A DNA stretch of 64,000 nt from Chroococcidiopsis sp. CCMEE 29 (GTDB taxonomy: Bacteria; Cyanobacteriota; Cyanobacteriia; Cyanobacteriales; Chroococcidiopsidaceae): contig NZ_CP083761.1 in NCBI RefSeq assembly GCF_023558375.1, positions 726,001 to 790,000 of the forward strand, in the 5' to 3' direction. Each line of letters starts with the position of its first letter. Position 1 is the stretch's first letter. The notes under the pieces are model-generated. The model saw only the letters and a program-made list of their open reading frames with translations. It did not search any database and was not told the origin of the DNA. The position numbers and the translations under genes are program-made. Positions 1 through 9,768 of the stretch are shown in pieces.

Positions 1-1853
1 TGTTGTTCTTCTGGGGGTAAGACATTCCAAGTAATGTTACCGTGGGAGGAGCTATGGCGCAGGTTTACACTTTCTTTGGCGCGGGTGGTGCGGCGATCGC
101 GTCCCTGCTCAAATAGGGTATGCAATATCCCTTGAATCAGCAGATCAGGGTAACGCCGTAAGGGAGAATTAGAGTGGGTATAAGTTGGAAGAGCCAGACC
201 AAAGTGAGGCTGAGGCATAGTGCTGTAAACAGCTGGCTTCAGCGTTGCTTGTAACAGATAGGTCAGGACTTGCTCAGAATCGCCTGATTGGGCAAACTGC
301 TCGGTAAACCGTTTGAAGTCCGCTGGTTGGACTACATCTTCTTGCTCTAGCCGCAGTTCAACTCCCAAGTTGCTTGCCAATTTAATCATCTCCTGCACAT
401 CTTCCAGATCGGGAGCCGGTTGGACTCGGTAAATGGCGGGCACCCCAAGGGCTTGCAAGTGAGTTGCTACTACTTGATTGGCCATGACAATCAACTCTTT
501 CAACCGAGCTTCTAGCGTTGAGTCAGCCAGTACAAACACCCCTAGCACTCCCTCATCGTAGTAGGAGTACTGGCGGGGTGGCAATTTGAGGTCAAAGCTT
601 CCCCGCTGCTGTCGCTGTGCTTGCAGCAATTGACTCAAGGCTGATAGTTGATCCAGCATTTCGCCTACCGCAGCGGGTAAGGAGTTAGAGGACTCTTCCC
701 TGCTCGTTTCTGGTGACTGCCCACTTAGAATCGCCTGTACTTGTTGTTCGCTCAGCTGGTGGTCAACTTGAATCACTGTAGGTTGAATCTCAAACTCTAC
801 CAACTGCCCAGTGGCTGAATCTAAAGTGAGTAGTACGGAGATGGCTAAGCGATCGCTTCCAGGCAACAACGAGCAGTGCTGTTCCACAGCTTCTGGAAAC
901 AAAGGCAACACCGTTTCTCCCAAATACACGCAGCTACCTCGTTTGAGAGCTTCTCGATCGAGTGGCGATTCGGGAGTGATGTAGTAGGCAACATCAGCAA
1001 TATGAACGCCCAGCTGCCACTGATCGGCTGTGGTTTTTTCTAAAGTAAAGGCGTTTTCAATCAGTGTGGGGTGCGGCGGCGAGGAGTTGAAACAGAGAGT
1101 GAGCAGCGATCGCAGATCGACCCGTCCTTTCAAATCCGTTTTACTCAGTTGGCTAGGTAAGCTTGCTGCTTCTAGTACGGGAGCTGAAAACGTCTGAGGG
1201 AGATCGTGCTTGCAAGATACAAGATCTACATCAGCGGCTGCTTCGGCATCACTGCCTAAAATTTTGACTACACGACCAATAGGAGGATATTGCCCGAGTG
1301 GATAGCGTTGAATTTCCACATGGATTAAGTGATTGATCGCCTCCGCCAAGTTATGACCATTTGGTTGAAGGTTGATTTCAAATAACAGCCGATCGTCTAG
1401 AGGAATAGCCCGAAAGCCCGCATCTGTCTGCTTAACCCGCGCCAGCAAGCTTTGATTTGAGCGTTCTAGAATTAGCTGCACTTCTCCTTCTGGACTGCGG
1501 CGGCGGCTACCTTCTTTTGTTAATTTGACTAGCACGCGATCGCCATTCCAAGCGGTACTCAGATGGCTTTCACGGATATATATATCCTCCGCTCCTTCTG
1601 CCTCCTGAATTGCAAAGCAAAAACCTTTACTAGAACAGCGCAGTTTTGCTTCGATCACACCTTCTTCAGGTACCCGGCGATACTTCCCACGTTCTTTGAC
1701 CAAAATGCCAACTTTTTCTAGCAAATCCAGAGCAATATATAGTCTTTTCAGACAACTCTCATCCTGGCAATTCAGTTTCTTCTCCAGTCCTTTGGCAGCG
1801 ACTAATTTGTCATTAGTGAAATTAGCAAGCAGTGTAGCGATTGAAAACTCCAT
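1..1853 (-). CDS. rnr: Ribonuclease R/II-family exoribonuclease (3' part outside the window)
   Basis: A long open frame read from the ATG at 1853 runs off the left edge, giving at least 617 residues. The family is a processive 3'-5' exoribonuclease that degrades structured mRNA and rRNA. The N-terminal part resembles a winged-helix/cold-shock region (GVIEAKLRCSSKGFCF). It is followed by the RNB catalytic core, visible as the acidic stretch GVHIADVAYYITPESPLDRE and the segment SPLRRYPDLLIQ typical of RNB proteins. The C-terminal S1 domain would lie beyond position 1. The start follows a non-coding region with no close upstream gene on this strand. The family call is strong. Whether it is closer to RNase II or RNase R cannot be settled without the missing end. 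Confidence 0.88.
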   Translation of the reverse strand, partial: MEFSIATLLANFTNDKLVAAKGLEKKLNCQDESCLKRLYIALDLLEKVGILVKERGKYRRVPEEGVIEAKLRCSSKGFCFAIQEAEGAEDIYIRESHLSTAWNGDRVLVKLTKEGSRRRSPEGEVQLILERSNQSLLARVKQTDAGFRAIPLDDRLLFEINLQPNGHNLAEAINHLIHVEIQRYPLGQYPPIGRVVKILGSDAEAAADVDLVSCKHDLPQTFSAPVLEAASLPSQLSKTDLKGRVDLRSLLTLCFNSSPPHPTLIENAFTLEKTTADQWQLGVHIADVAYYITPESPLDREALKRGSCVYLGETVLPLFPEAVEQHCSLLPGSDRLAISVLLTLDSATGQLVEFEIQPTVIQVDHQLSEQQVQAILSGQSPETSREESSNSLPAAVGEMLDQLSALSQLLQAQRQQRGSFDLKLPPRQYSYYDEGVLGVFVLADSTLEARLKELIVMANQVVATHLQALGVPAIYRVQPAPDLEDVQEMIKLASNLGVELRLEQEDVVQPADFKRFTEQFAQSGDSEQVLTYLLQATLKPAVYSTMPQPHFGLALPTYTHSNSPLRRYPDLLIQGILHTLFEQGRDRRTTRAKESVNLRHSSSHGNITWNVLPPEEQ

Positions 1854-2571
1854 GTAGCGAACCGGCCTCCGGTCAAAAAATCATAAATTGTTGTGCGAGT
1901 TTGGCAGGAAGCAGAGCTACTATACTGCCAACCCCATCTAGATGCGTTTCTCCCTTTAGGCTTCCCTCAGCGCGATAATTACCTGTGTGGTTTGCTCGGC
2001 ACTTAGGTACTGCATAACAAGCTGAAACATGTAGCGGCAATAAACCACCTAATCTATAAAATAACCCTCGTTATGAAGAAAGGCGAGTGCGTGCCTCGTC
2101 AAGGCTTCTACTCAACGCTACGCTTCGCACCAACAACCTGATATCTCACTCATAGATGTTCTATAAACCGATAGCAAGCAACCCTACGAGTGTAGACTCG
2201 GTGTTTCAGTGTGTAAATTGAAGCGACTGTGGCGCTGTTAGACTCCCACTGTTAGCTTGTCAAAGCTGCCGCTGAACGAAATCGCTCCATATATTGGAAT
2301 CAGTAACAGTTAATTCAGCAGCAAGGAAAGCCATAAGGGCGAACCATCCCTCTATTGTAAATAATAAGTGTACCCTAGGAAACTGCTCTTTATAATGATT
2401 GTGAATGAACAACTAAGATCTTGAAAAAAGCGAGTAAAGAGTAGCGAGGGGCGAGGGGCGAGGGGATTTTAGATTTTAGATTTTGGATTCTGGATTAGAC
2501 TCTTGCTCCCCCTGCTGCCCCTGCCTCCCCTGCTCAAGAAAGCTCTCCCTGTCTCTACTCCCTGTTACGTT
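1854..2571. other. Intergenic region, no gene recognised
   Basis: About 720 bases separate the divergent rnr and the gene at 2572. I find no convincing coding frame and no recognisable structured RNA. The right end (from about 2445) is low-complexity repeat sequence. Part of the 2040-2300 stretch has local inverted repeats that I could not assign. A small RNA or promoters for both neighbours may be present, but I cannot support one. Confidence 0.4.
2447..2541. repeat. Low-complexity short repeats (GAGGGGC, GATTTTA/G and CCCCTGC runs)
   Basis: A run of GAGGGGC-like heptamers is followed by GATTTTA/GATTTTG heptamers and then CCCCTGC-type repeats. The same three classes recur near 15655-15755, 19225-19260 and 42440-42482. 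They match the short tandemly repeated repetitive sequences known from cyanobacterial intergenic regions. An apparent leucine/proline-rich extension of the downstream gene comes only from this repeat. Confidence 0.7.
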
Positions 2572-3378
2572 ATGATGTTGACTCAATTTCAAGCTCGCTA
2601 TCCTACAAGTAGTCTGATTTCTGAATTATTAACTATTTATCAAGGTAAGTTCGTTATTCGGGTTTCGGTGCAAATCGAGGGTGTAACCAGGGCTAGCGGC
2701 ATAGCAGCGGCAGAAACACCAGAGCTGGCAGAAGATAGAGCCAGAAGTAGGGCGATCGCAGTTCTGGCAAGTGACCTAACGCCGTCCCGACCAGAAGTTG
2801 TGCCAAAATCAGCAGATGTTCAGTTGGCTGAGCCAGTGAGCAAGGCAGCGTCTTCGCTAGAGCAAACCAGGCAGATTAACCAGAGTGATACTGCCACCGA
2901 GTGGTTGAATGACCTAGACTATTCATCGCCATCATTAGAAGAGTCAAAACTCGCTCCAGCAGTTGCTCCAGAGGCTAAAGCTAACAGAGATCGCCTTCCT
3001 TCAACCTCGACTTACTCAGACGCACAAGAGGACATTTTTGACTTCGGCATCATGTCTGGCACTCAAGCTGGAAGCAGCGTTACTTCCCCAGAGTCTTTTG
3101 GTAATGCGACACCACTAACACCAAACAGTTATAGTCCCCAAGAAAGTACCGTAGCGAGCGGAAAGAAAAGTGCTGAACCCCTACCAAAGGTGAGCGAACC
3201 GATTGATTTGTCTGATGCGATCGCTCGTACTACGGTGGAGATGAATCGACTGCAATGGAGCAAACAGAAAGGACGCGAGTATTTGGTACAGACATACGGC
3301 AAGCGATCACGTCAAGAGCTGAATGACGAAGAAATGCTGGAATTCCTTCATTACCTGGAATCCCAGCCTTCGCCCTAG
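2572..3378 (+). CDS. Conserved cyanobacterial protein, possible Rad52/DdrA-like N-terminal domain
   Basis: A 268-residue protein. I chose the ATG at 2572 because the frame upstream lies in low-complexity repeats and encodes only a Leu/Pro run from a TTG. Residues about 5-70 form a compact domain (YQGKFVIRVSVQIEGVTRAS followed by AEDRARSRAIAVL) that looks like the strand-rich, then Ala-rich helix pattern of Rad52/DdrA single-strand annealing proteins. The middle (about 75-215) is polar and probably disordered. The last 50 residues form a second conserved module (WSKQKGREYLVQTYGKRSRQ then EEMLEFLHYLES). I recognise the overall architecture from other cyanobacteria but not a proven function. The Rad52-like reading is inference. 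It is convergent with clpP. Confidence 0.6.
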   Translation: MMLTQFQARYPTSSLISELLTIYQGKFVIRVSVQIEGVTRASGIAAAETPELAEDRARSRAIAVLASDLTPSRPEVVPKSADVQLAEPVSKAASSLEQTRQINQSDTATEWLNDLDYSSPSLEESKLAPAVAPEAKANRDRLPSTSTYSDAQEDIFDFGIMSGTQAGSSVTSPESFGNATPLTPNSYSPQESTVASGKKSAEPLPKVSEPIDLSDAIARTTVEMNRLQWSKQKGREYLVQTYGKRSRQELNDEEMLEFLHYLESQPSP

Positions 3379-3431
3379 ACTTCACTAGAAATTCAGAATC
3401 TTCACTTTACCGCGCCCAAAAGGCACTTTGA

Positions 3432-4040
3432 CTAGCTTACAACCGCCATTGGTCGGCTACCAGCAGCGTGACGATCAATTACCTGGTCAATCAAACCATA
3501 CTCTTGAGCTTCATTTGGGGACATAAAGAAATCCCGTTCCGTATCTAGTTCAATCCTTTCAAGAGGTTGACCTGTGTGTTCAGCTAAATGCTCGTTGAGT
3601 TTACGCTTGTGGTAGAGGATCTCTTTTGCCTGAATTTCAATATCTGTTGCCTGTCCCTGCGCCCCTCCGAGTGGTTGATGGATCATAATTCGGGAATTGG
3701 GTAGACTCATCCGCTTACCCTTAGCACCCGCACTAAGCAAGAAAGCCCCCATACTTGCTGCTAGACCTGTACAAATCGTGCAGACATCTGGGCGGATGTG
3801 CTTCATCGTATCAAAAATGCCCATTCCAGCTGTGACGGAGCCACCCGGAGAGTTGATATACAGGTAAATGTCTTTCTCCGCGTCTTCGGCATCTAGAAAC
3901 AGCAGTTGGGCAACGATCAGGTTAGCTAAGTTGGAATCAACCTGTTGCCCTAAGAAGATGATACGCTCCCGCAGCAATCGGGAGTAGATATCAAAGGCGC
4001 GTTCGCCTCGACCAGATTGTTCAATAACAATAGGAATCAT
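3432..4040 (-). CDS. clpP: ATP-dependent Clp protease proteolytic subunit
   Basis: A 202-residue serine protease subunit of the ClpP family, which forms a double heptameric chamber that degrades substrates unfolded by ClpC/ClpX. The catalytic serine is visible in [11 protein letters not shown] and the histidine in [12 protein letters not shown]. The acidic residue lies in the [11 protein letters not shown] region. The ATG at 4040 gives the normal family N-terminus ([20 protein letters not shown]). The frame stays open upstream to 4208 but that part does not look conserved. Cyanobacteria carry several clpP paralogues, and I cannot say which one this is. No clpX or other Clp gene is adjacent. 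Confidence 0.93.
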   Translation of the reverse strand: MIPIVIEQSGRGERAFDIYSRLLRERIIFLGQQVDSNLANLIVAQLLFLDAEDAEKDIYLYINSPGGSVTAGMGIFDTMKHIRPDVCTICTGLAASMGAFLLSAGAKGKRMSLPNSRIMIHQPLGGAQGQATDIEIQAKEILYHKRKLNEHLAEHTGQPLERIELDTERDFFMSPNEAQEYGLIDQVIDRHAAGSRPMAVVS

Positions 4041-4470
4041 GCGATCTGCTTGTCGTCGTATCGTAATGTTCCTTAATTTTATCGATTCCTGCCTGTTAGT
4101 GTTTTTCCCTTGACCCTCCCCACACCTGAAGTCCTTGTCATTACCAACATTTTTTCCATCTGTCAAAAATCCGTTGATGTGAGAACAACCCAAAAAGGGT
4201 GGGAGCAAACGATCGCCTGAACTTTTCTGAAAACACCTGAACTTTTATGTATCGACAAGTTTTGGTCTTTACAGGCACAATGCCAGCATGATGTCGCCTA
4301 AAGTATTACTTCAGTTTTAGAAATGCTCTTGTCTCAGATGAGCGGTAGGTACTCGTGATTGCGACTCAGAGTGCTTCCAGAGAAATTAGCTTTATGGGTA
4401 CTTCCCTGAAAAAAATTGCATCTCGTGCAGTCTGCCCAGTTCGCTTGCAAAAAATTTTGAGGACACAAAA
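4041..4470. other. Intergenic region between divergent clpP and the PEP-CTERM gene
   Basis: About 430 bases should contain the promoters of both neighbours. I see a short direct repetition of CTGAACTTTT around 4219 and 4239, but no gene. A purine-rich GAGGA lies about 6 bases before the ATG at 4471 and is a likely ribosome binding site. Confidence 0.45.
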
Positions 4471-5034
4471 ATGAAAAATTTCTTGATAGCTAGTGTTGGA
4501 GCGGGAGCTGTTTTTCTAGGATTACTCAGTGATGTGCAAGCAGCAGTAATCAGGGGTAGCACGCAGTTTAGTGCAAATAACAACGTTTCAATCGATCCAT
4601 CTTCGCTTGGACTGACGTTCGATTTTTTGATGTTTGGTAACGTATATAAATTTTCACTGTTCAACAATAACATTAACATTGTATTCGATCGAGTATTCAC
4701 TCCGCTCGATCTTCCTAGCAATAGTGAAGCATTAAATATTGCACCATCCTTTAGCGATCTCACAAATGGTTTTGGCAGTCAACCTACTACCCTAAGCTTC
4801 TCAAGCAGTTTCCTTGATAGCAATACAGCGTCAGATTTAATCAATAACCTCTTAGGTAGTTTTGATCTAAACAGACAGTCATTCTCACTCGAAAACGGTA
4901 ATGTAGCCCCTAATCCCGAACCTGTTCCTGAACCCTTAACTAGCCTTGGTTTTGCCTTGGCTCTGGGCGTTGGAACCCTGATGAAAAAACAGCACTCAAA
5001 GAAGCTAAAGAGAACTGGCGACGACAGTATTTAA
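4471..5034 (+). CDS. PEP-CTERM sorting-domain protein
   Basis: A 187-residue exported protein. It has an N-terminal signal peptide (MKNFLIASVGAGAVFLG with a likely cleavage after VQA), a Ser/Asn-rich secreted middle, and a C-terminal PEP-CTERM tripartite signal. That signal is a PEP box in PNPEPVPEPLTSLG, a hydrophobic segment (FALALGVGTLM) and a basic tail (KKQHSKKLKR). Such proteins are processed by exosortase and are usually linked with extracellular polysaccharide. Neither exosortase nor a paired sensor is in the window. The next gene is a glycosyltransferase, consistent with a surface role. The ligand or structural function is unknown. Confidence 0.85.
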   Translation: MKNFLIASVGAGAVFLGLLSDVQAAVIRGSTQFSANNNVSIDPSSLGLTFDFLMFGNVYKFSLFNNNINIVFDRVFTPLDLPSNSEALNIAPSFSDLTNGFGSQPTTLSFSSSFLDSNTASDLINNLLGSFDLNRQSFSLENGNVAPNPEPVPEPLTSLGFALALGVGTLMKKQHSKKLKRTGDDSI

Positions 5035-5058
5035 TGTTGGGCGTTTATTGATTCCCCC

Positions 5059-5080
5059 AACCCCCTTTTCGAAGGGGGGC
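5059..5080. repeat. Short GC-rich hairpin after the PEP-CTERM gene
   Basis: CCCCCTT and AAGGGGG arms with a four-base loop lie 25 bases after the stop at 5034. No T-run follows on the plus strand, so it may be a dispersed palindrome rather than a classical terminator. Confidence 0.45.
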
Positions 5081-5174
5081 AAAGAGATTTCATCAAAGTG
5101 CAAGTAAATCGAGAAACTGTATAGCTTTCACAATTAATCCAGCTTTGAATCACCAGTAACCTCAAGGAAGCGAT

Positions 5175-6086
5175 ATGAGATTGAGTGTAATCATAGCTTG
5201 TTTGAACGGAGCTGATACGATTGGTATCCAACTTGAGGCACTCGCCAACCAACAATGGTCTGAGCCGTGGGAAGTCATTTTCGCTGACAATGGCTCTAGG
5301 GATGGAACCGTAACGATTGTAGAGCAGTATAGACACAAATTACCAAATCTTCGGATTGTTGATGCCTCCGACCAACCAGGCAAAGCACATGCTGGCAATG
5401 TTGCCATGTCAGCTGCTTCTGGTGAAGCATTCGCCTTTTGCGACGCAGATGACGAAGTGGCTCCGGGTTGGGTAGCAGCGATGGGTGAGGCGCTGGCTGA
5501 GTATGACTTCGTGGGTGGAGCGATGGATTATTTGAAGCTGAATCAACCCAAGCGAGTCAAACATCAAGTAGGAGGGATAAAACAAGCTGAACACCCTCCT
5601 TTCCTACCATTCTGCGGTGGCTGCAATTTTGGATTTAACCGCTCAGTTTATCAAGCGATCGGTGGGTTTGATGAATCTTTTCTGTTTGGTGAGGATACGG
5701 AATATTGTTGGAGAGCTCAACTGGCAGGGAGTAAACTGCAGTTTGTCCCCAATGCGGTTGTTCATTACCGACATCGCAATACTTTAGCAGCTAGCTATCG
5801 TCAAGCGCGCAACTGGTCAGAATCTTATGTGCTCTTGCGCAAGAAGTATGGCGGCTCGCTCAGCAGATTAATGATGCTGAAGTTGCTGCTCGGTGGTTGG
5901 AGGCATATGCCGCTGTGTCTGGTGCGAATCCGTAGCTGGGAAGATCTAGTTGAGTTTGCCTGGCAGTTTGGTTGGAAAATTGGTGAAATGCGAGGTTGTA
6001 TCAAGCAGTTGACACTCCCAGGACTGAAGCCACTGGGATTATTGCATCATTGGGACTCCCGAGCAGTTCCCCTCAGCAAGCTTTAA
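5175..6086 (+). CDS. Family 2 glycosyltransferase
   Basis: A 303-residue GT-A-fold inverting glycosyltransferase. It opens with the nucleotide-binding strand RLSVIIACLNGADTIGIQLE, followed by VIFADNGSRDGT. The DXD-type metal motif is in FAFCDADDEV (about residues 95-104). The acceptor-side motif GGFDESFLFGEDTEYCWR is typical of family 2 enzymes with a catalytic acidic residue in GED. No membrane segment is evident, so it is probably cytoplasmic or peripheral. The sugar and acceptor are unknown. It sits alone between the PEP-CTERM gene and the DUF255 gene, 12 kb from the main polysaccharide locus. Confidence 0.88.
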   Translation: MRLSVIIACLNGADTIGIQLEALANQQWSEPWEVIFADNGSRDGTVTIVEQYRHKLPNLRIVDASDQPGKAHAGNVAMSAASGEAFAFCDADDEVAPGWVAAMGEALAEYDFVGGAMDYLKLNQPKRVKHQVGGIKQAEHPPFLPFCGGCNFGFNRSVYQAIGGFDESFLFGEDTEYCWRAQLAGSKLQFVPNAVVHYRHRNTLAASYRQARNWSESYVLLRKKYGGSLSRLMMLKLLLGGWRHMPLCLVRIRSWEDLVEFAWQFGWKIGEMRGCIKQLTLPGLKPLGLLHHWDSRAVPLSKL

Positions 6087-6163
6087 ATTGAAGACAAGGG
6101 CGAAAGCTTATAGGCATAGATATTTCCCTAACGCTAGACTGGGCGAAGACGGCAAATATATCT

Positions 6164-8221
6164 ATGCCAACTGTCATGACCAATCGCCTTGCCCAAACCC
6201 AAAGCCTCTACCTCCGTAAACACGCTGAAAATCCAATTGAATGGTGGCCCTGGTGTGAAGAAGCCCTGAAAAAGGCAAGGGCTGAGAATAAGCCAATCTT
6301 TCTTTCAATCGGCTACTCTAGCTGCCACTGGTGTACAGTCATGGAAGGGGAAGCCTTTTCCGACGCAGCTGTTGCGGAATACATGAATGCCCACTTCCTG
6401 CCCATCAAGGTAGACCGGGAAGAACGCCCTGACCTAGACAGTATTTATATGCAGGCGCTACAAATGATTGCTGGTCAGGGCGGCTGGCCTTTGAACATCT
6501 TTCTTTCACCAGACGATCTGGTGCCCTTTTACGGTGGTACTTATTTTCCCTTAGAGCCGCGCTACGGCAGACCAGGATTTTTACAATTGCTGCAAGCGCT
6601 GCGCCGCTACTACGATACCGAAAAACAGGATTTGCGATCGCGCAAAGCAGCAATTCTCGATGCTCTCCAACAAAATACTGTGTTGCCTGCCCAGCAACTA
6701 GATAATGATTTACTGCGACGGGGATGGGAAACTAATACGGGTGTAATTACTGCCAATGATTACGGCACAAAATTTCCGATGATTCCCTACGCAGAATTGG
6801 CTTTGCGGGGCGTGCGGTTTAATTTTGAGTCCCGATACGACTCAAAGCAGGCTTGTACTCAGCGGGGGTTAGATCTATCCCTAGGCGGCATTTATGACCA
6901 TGTGGGCGGCGGTTTTCATCGCTACACTGTTGACCCCACCTGGACAGTACCGCATTTTGAAAAGATGCTCTATGACAATGGGCAGATTGTCGAATATTTA
7001 GCCAATCTATGGAGTGCTGGAGTACAGGAACCAGCATTTGCTAGAGCGATCGCTGGCACTGTCCAATGGCTGAAGCGGGAAATGACAGCTCCTGAAGGTT
7101 ACTTCTATGCTGCTCAGGACGCTGATAACTTCACCGATCCAACTGAGGCGGAACCAGAGGAAGGAGCATTTTATGTTTGGAGCTACAGCGAACTGGAACA
7201 GTTGCTCACTCAGAGTGAGTTAGCCCAACTGCAAGCCCACTTTACAGTCACTCCTAAGGGCAACTTTGAAGGACGCAACGTTTTGCAGCGTCGTGATTCT
7301 GAGCATCTGAGCGATGAGTTGGAAACCATATTAGGAAAGCTGTTTGCCGTTCGCTACGGGGCAATTGATCGGATGGAAACCTTTCCGCCAGCGCGTAACA
7401 ACCAGGAAGCAAAAACTAAAGATTGGCTTGGTCGAATTCCCCCAGTGACGGATACTAAAATGATTGTCGCCTGGAATAGCTTGATGATTTCCGGTCTGGC
7501 AAGAGCATATGGGGTGTTCAGACAACCAGAGTATCTTTCGCTTGCTACACGAGGGGCAAATTTCATCTTGGATAATCAGTGGGTAGATGGGCGTTTCCAT
7601 CGGCTCAATTATGAAGGTAAACCGGCTGTGCTAGGGCAGTCTGAAGATTATGCCCTGTTCATTAAAGCGTTACTTGATTTATACTCCTGTTCCCCCGATC
7701 AAACCAGTTGGCTAGAAAAGGCGATCACAGTCCAAGCAGAGTTTGATGAATTCCTATGGAGCATCGAACTAGGAGGCTATTACAACACTTCTGGGGATGG
7801 CGGTCGGGAATTAATTGTGCGAGAGCGCAGCTATGCAGATAATGCCACCCCAGCTGCTAATGGAGTGGCGATCGCTAACCTCGTCCGCCTTGCCTTACTT
7901 ACAGAAGACCTCAGCTATCTTGACCGAGCTGAGCAAGGGCTGCAAGCTTTTAGCAGTATAATGCACAGCGCTCCCCAAGCTTGTCCTAGTTTATTTACAG
8001 CTTTAGATTGGTATCGCCACTGCACGCTGATTCGTACATCTGTTAGCCACCTGGAGTCACTTAACAAGCATTATCTTCCCGCTGCTGTTTTCACCGTGTC
8101 AGATGATTTACCAGCAGCAACAGTCGGATTAGTCTGCCAAGGTCTGAGCTGCCTTTCTCCTGCCCGTAACCCAGATGAATTATGGGAACAAGTTCAGCAA
8201 AGTCAGACAAGGGCGCTGTAG
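6164..8221 (+). CDS. DUF255/thioredoxin-domain protein (YyaL/SSP411-like)
   Basis: A 685-residue protein. The N-terminal DUF255 thioredoxin-like domain starts at about residue 1 with [20 protein letters not shown], and its redox-type CHWC motif is in [15 protein letters not shown] (about 53-67). A long (alpha/alpha)6-barrel-like region follows, with conserved blocks [17 protein letters not shown] and [12 protein letters not shown]. This matches the YyaL/SSP411 family, whose physiological role is unclear; sugar isomerase-like folds and redox roles have been suggested. Length is as expected for the family. It is probably a single-gene transcript. The end lies only about 25 bases before an IS200/IS605 element. 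Confidence 0.9.
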   Translation: MPTVMTNRLAQTQSLYLRKHAENPIEWWPWCEEALKKARAENKPIFLSIGYSSCHWCTVMEGEAFSDAAVAEYMNAHFLPIKVDREERPDLDSIYMQALQMIAGQGGWPLNIFLSPDDLVPFYGGTYFPLEPRYGRPGFLQLLQALRRYYDTEKQDLRSRKAAILDALQQNTVLPAQQLDNDLLRRGWETNTGVITANDYGTKFPMIPYAELALRGVRFNFESRYDSKQACTQRGLDLSLGGIYDHVGGGFHRYTVDPTWTVPHFEKMLYDNGQIVEYLANLWSAGVQEPAFARAIAGTVQWLKREMTAPEGYFYAAQDADNFTDPTEAEPEEGAFYVWSYSELEQLLTQSELAQLQAHFTVTPKGNFEGRNVLQRRDSEHLSDELETILGKLFAVRYGAIDRMETFPPARNNQEAKTKDWLGRIPPVTDTKMIVAWNSLMISGLARAYGVFRQPEYLSLATRGANFILDNQWVDGRFHRLNYEGKPAVLGQSEDYALFIKALLDLYSCSPDQTSWLEKAITVQAEFDEFLWSIELGGYYNTSGDGGRELIVRERSYADNATPAANGVAIANLVRLALLTEDLSYLDRAEQGLQAFSSIMHSAPQACPSLFTALDWYRHCTLIRTSVSHLESLNKHYLPAAVFTVSDDLPAATVGLVCQGLSCLSPARNPDELWEQVQQSQTRAL

Positions 8222-8244
8222 AAGAGCCTGCTTGCTTTAAAACC

Positions 8245-9740
8245 AGAAAACCGTGACATCCTCCCAGCGCCAAAGCGGAGTACCGCTTATGGCGTGGGCT
8301 TCCAAAGATTGCTCTTCAGACTTTCCTGCTTCACGGGAACCCCCAGGCGGTTTACCTCCACAGGCAGCACTACCATCTGTCCGACGGCTGTAAGTCCGCG
8401 TTGTTCTACGACTATTGCCGCAGCCACGTCACGGTCTGTTGTATATCCACACTCAACACAATGATGCACTCGTTGTGAGAGTTCTTTTTTGCCAGTATGC
8501 ACACCACAATTAGGACAAGTTTGACTAGTCCCATTAGGGTCTACTTTGGCAAAATAAACACCTCGTTTCTTACATACCCATGCCAAAATTTCCAAAAATC
8601 CACCCCAGCCAGCATCGAGACAATGCTTAGCCAACATGCCCCCACTGGTGGCTTTGAGATTAAGATCTTCCGCAAATATCATCCCAACTCCACAAGAGAG
8701 TTGATGGGCAACTTGAAAATGAAACTCTCGACGAGTGTTATGAATGCGTTCGTGCAATCGACGAATTTTGCACTGAGCTCTTTGCGGTAGTTATTCGAGC
8801 CTTTTACCTTGTCCTTAAGTTGACGTTGCAGCCATTTGAGCTTGCTTTGCAACTGTACAAAGAATTTGGGACGAGCAACCAGCTTCCCCGTAGACACAGC
8901 CAGAAATTTCTCAAGACCGAGATCAATCCCAATACTATTACCAATCGGCATCGCATCGGGAATAGAGATATCAGACTCCAATATCAACATCCCGTACCAA
9001 CCCGAAGCTTTCTTAACTACCCGTACTTGCTTGACAACCATGCCTTCTGGAATTGGACGATGCAGGTTGATCCGAACCGAGCCAATCTTGGGCAACTTAA
9101 CTTGCCAACCAGTTACAGGATTAGTCTTGAACTGCGGGAACAACAACGATCTGAACTGCCCGAACTTCTTAAAGCGTGGAAATCCAAACTCTCGTTGCTG
9201 CATAAAGCGGAAAGACTTATCCAGTCTTGCCAATGCCTCTTGCAATACTTGCGAATGCACAGCGTCGAACTCTGGAAATATTTTTCTAGCTTGAGTCAGA
9301 TTGCGCTTTTGGGCATAGTAGTTGGGATAAGGAGTGTCGGCGGGAATAATGTACTCCTGTTGGAGGCTACAAGCGTTGAGCTGACACCTGCGCGAATTCA
9401 TCCAGTCCTTGCGCTCTGCCAGCGCGTAATTATACACACGGCGGCATTGCTCCATCCACTCAAGCATTTGGGCTTGTTGGACGGCATCTGGATAAATTCG
9501 GTAGCTGTATGTGAGGTTCAACATCCAGACATATTACCGCTTCTAGGGAGATTTATATCTTTCCTAGCCAAATCTTTACACTTACGCAATAGAAGAATGG
9601 CGGTTTTTCAACCACTCACTCCCGTGCCTACGGCATTGGTCGCGGGTGCCATCGTCTCCGCCCGCCTATCCATCCCCACGCCGTCATCGAAGAGGCGGCG
9701 TGGGGATTCCGGCGAATTAGCTAAACTAGTTGACGGCGAA
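8245..9740 (-). mobile_element. IS200/IS605-family element, tnpB only, inactivated
   Basis: This element carries a single frameshifted tnpB and no tnpA. Both ends look like IS605-type hairpin ends. On the right-end side an imperfect stem built from GCGCCAAAGCGG and CCGCTTATGGCG lies at about 8268-8295, followed (minus strand) by GGGAGGATGTCA. On the left-end side CCCCACGCCG and CGGCGTGGGG form a stem at about 9675-9708. Exact ends are inferred, since these elements make no target duplication. It lies between the DUF255 and TonB genes and disrupts neither. Confidence 0.7.
8287..9524 (-). pseudogene. tnpB: TnpB (OrfB) RNA-guided nuclease of IS200/IS605, frameshifted
   Basis: Two overlapping frames encode one TnpB. 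Residues 1 to about 250 are read from 9524, and the C-terminal part is read in another frame ending at 8287. The shift lies near 8770-8785: the expected RKxxxKIRRLHERIHNTRRE continues only after a change of frame. RuvC-like motifs are seen on both sides: GIDLGLEKFLAVST in the first part, then AEDLNLK, a CPNCG/CVECG zinc finger and TTDRDVAAA in the second. All catalytic residues exist but on separate frames, so the protein is most likely inactive unless the shift is a sequencing error. TnpB is a guide-RNA-directed DNA nuclease that helps retain the element. Confidence 0.88.
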
Positions 9741-9768
9741 GACAACTAGTTGACTAAGGTACAAAAAT

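Noticed and set aside
1854..2446. Possible small RNA or rpsR/rpmG upstream of rnr
   Set aside because: I looked for ribosomal protein genes that often precede rnr-type genes and for a tRNA-like fold, but found nothing I could support.
8820..9749. 309-residue plus-strand frame across the frameshifted tnpB
   Set aside because: It is antisense to a recognisable TnpB and has no family features.
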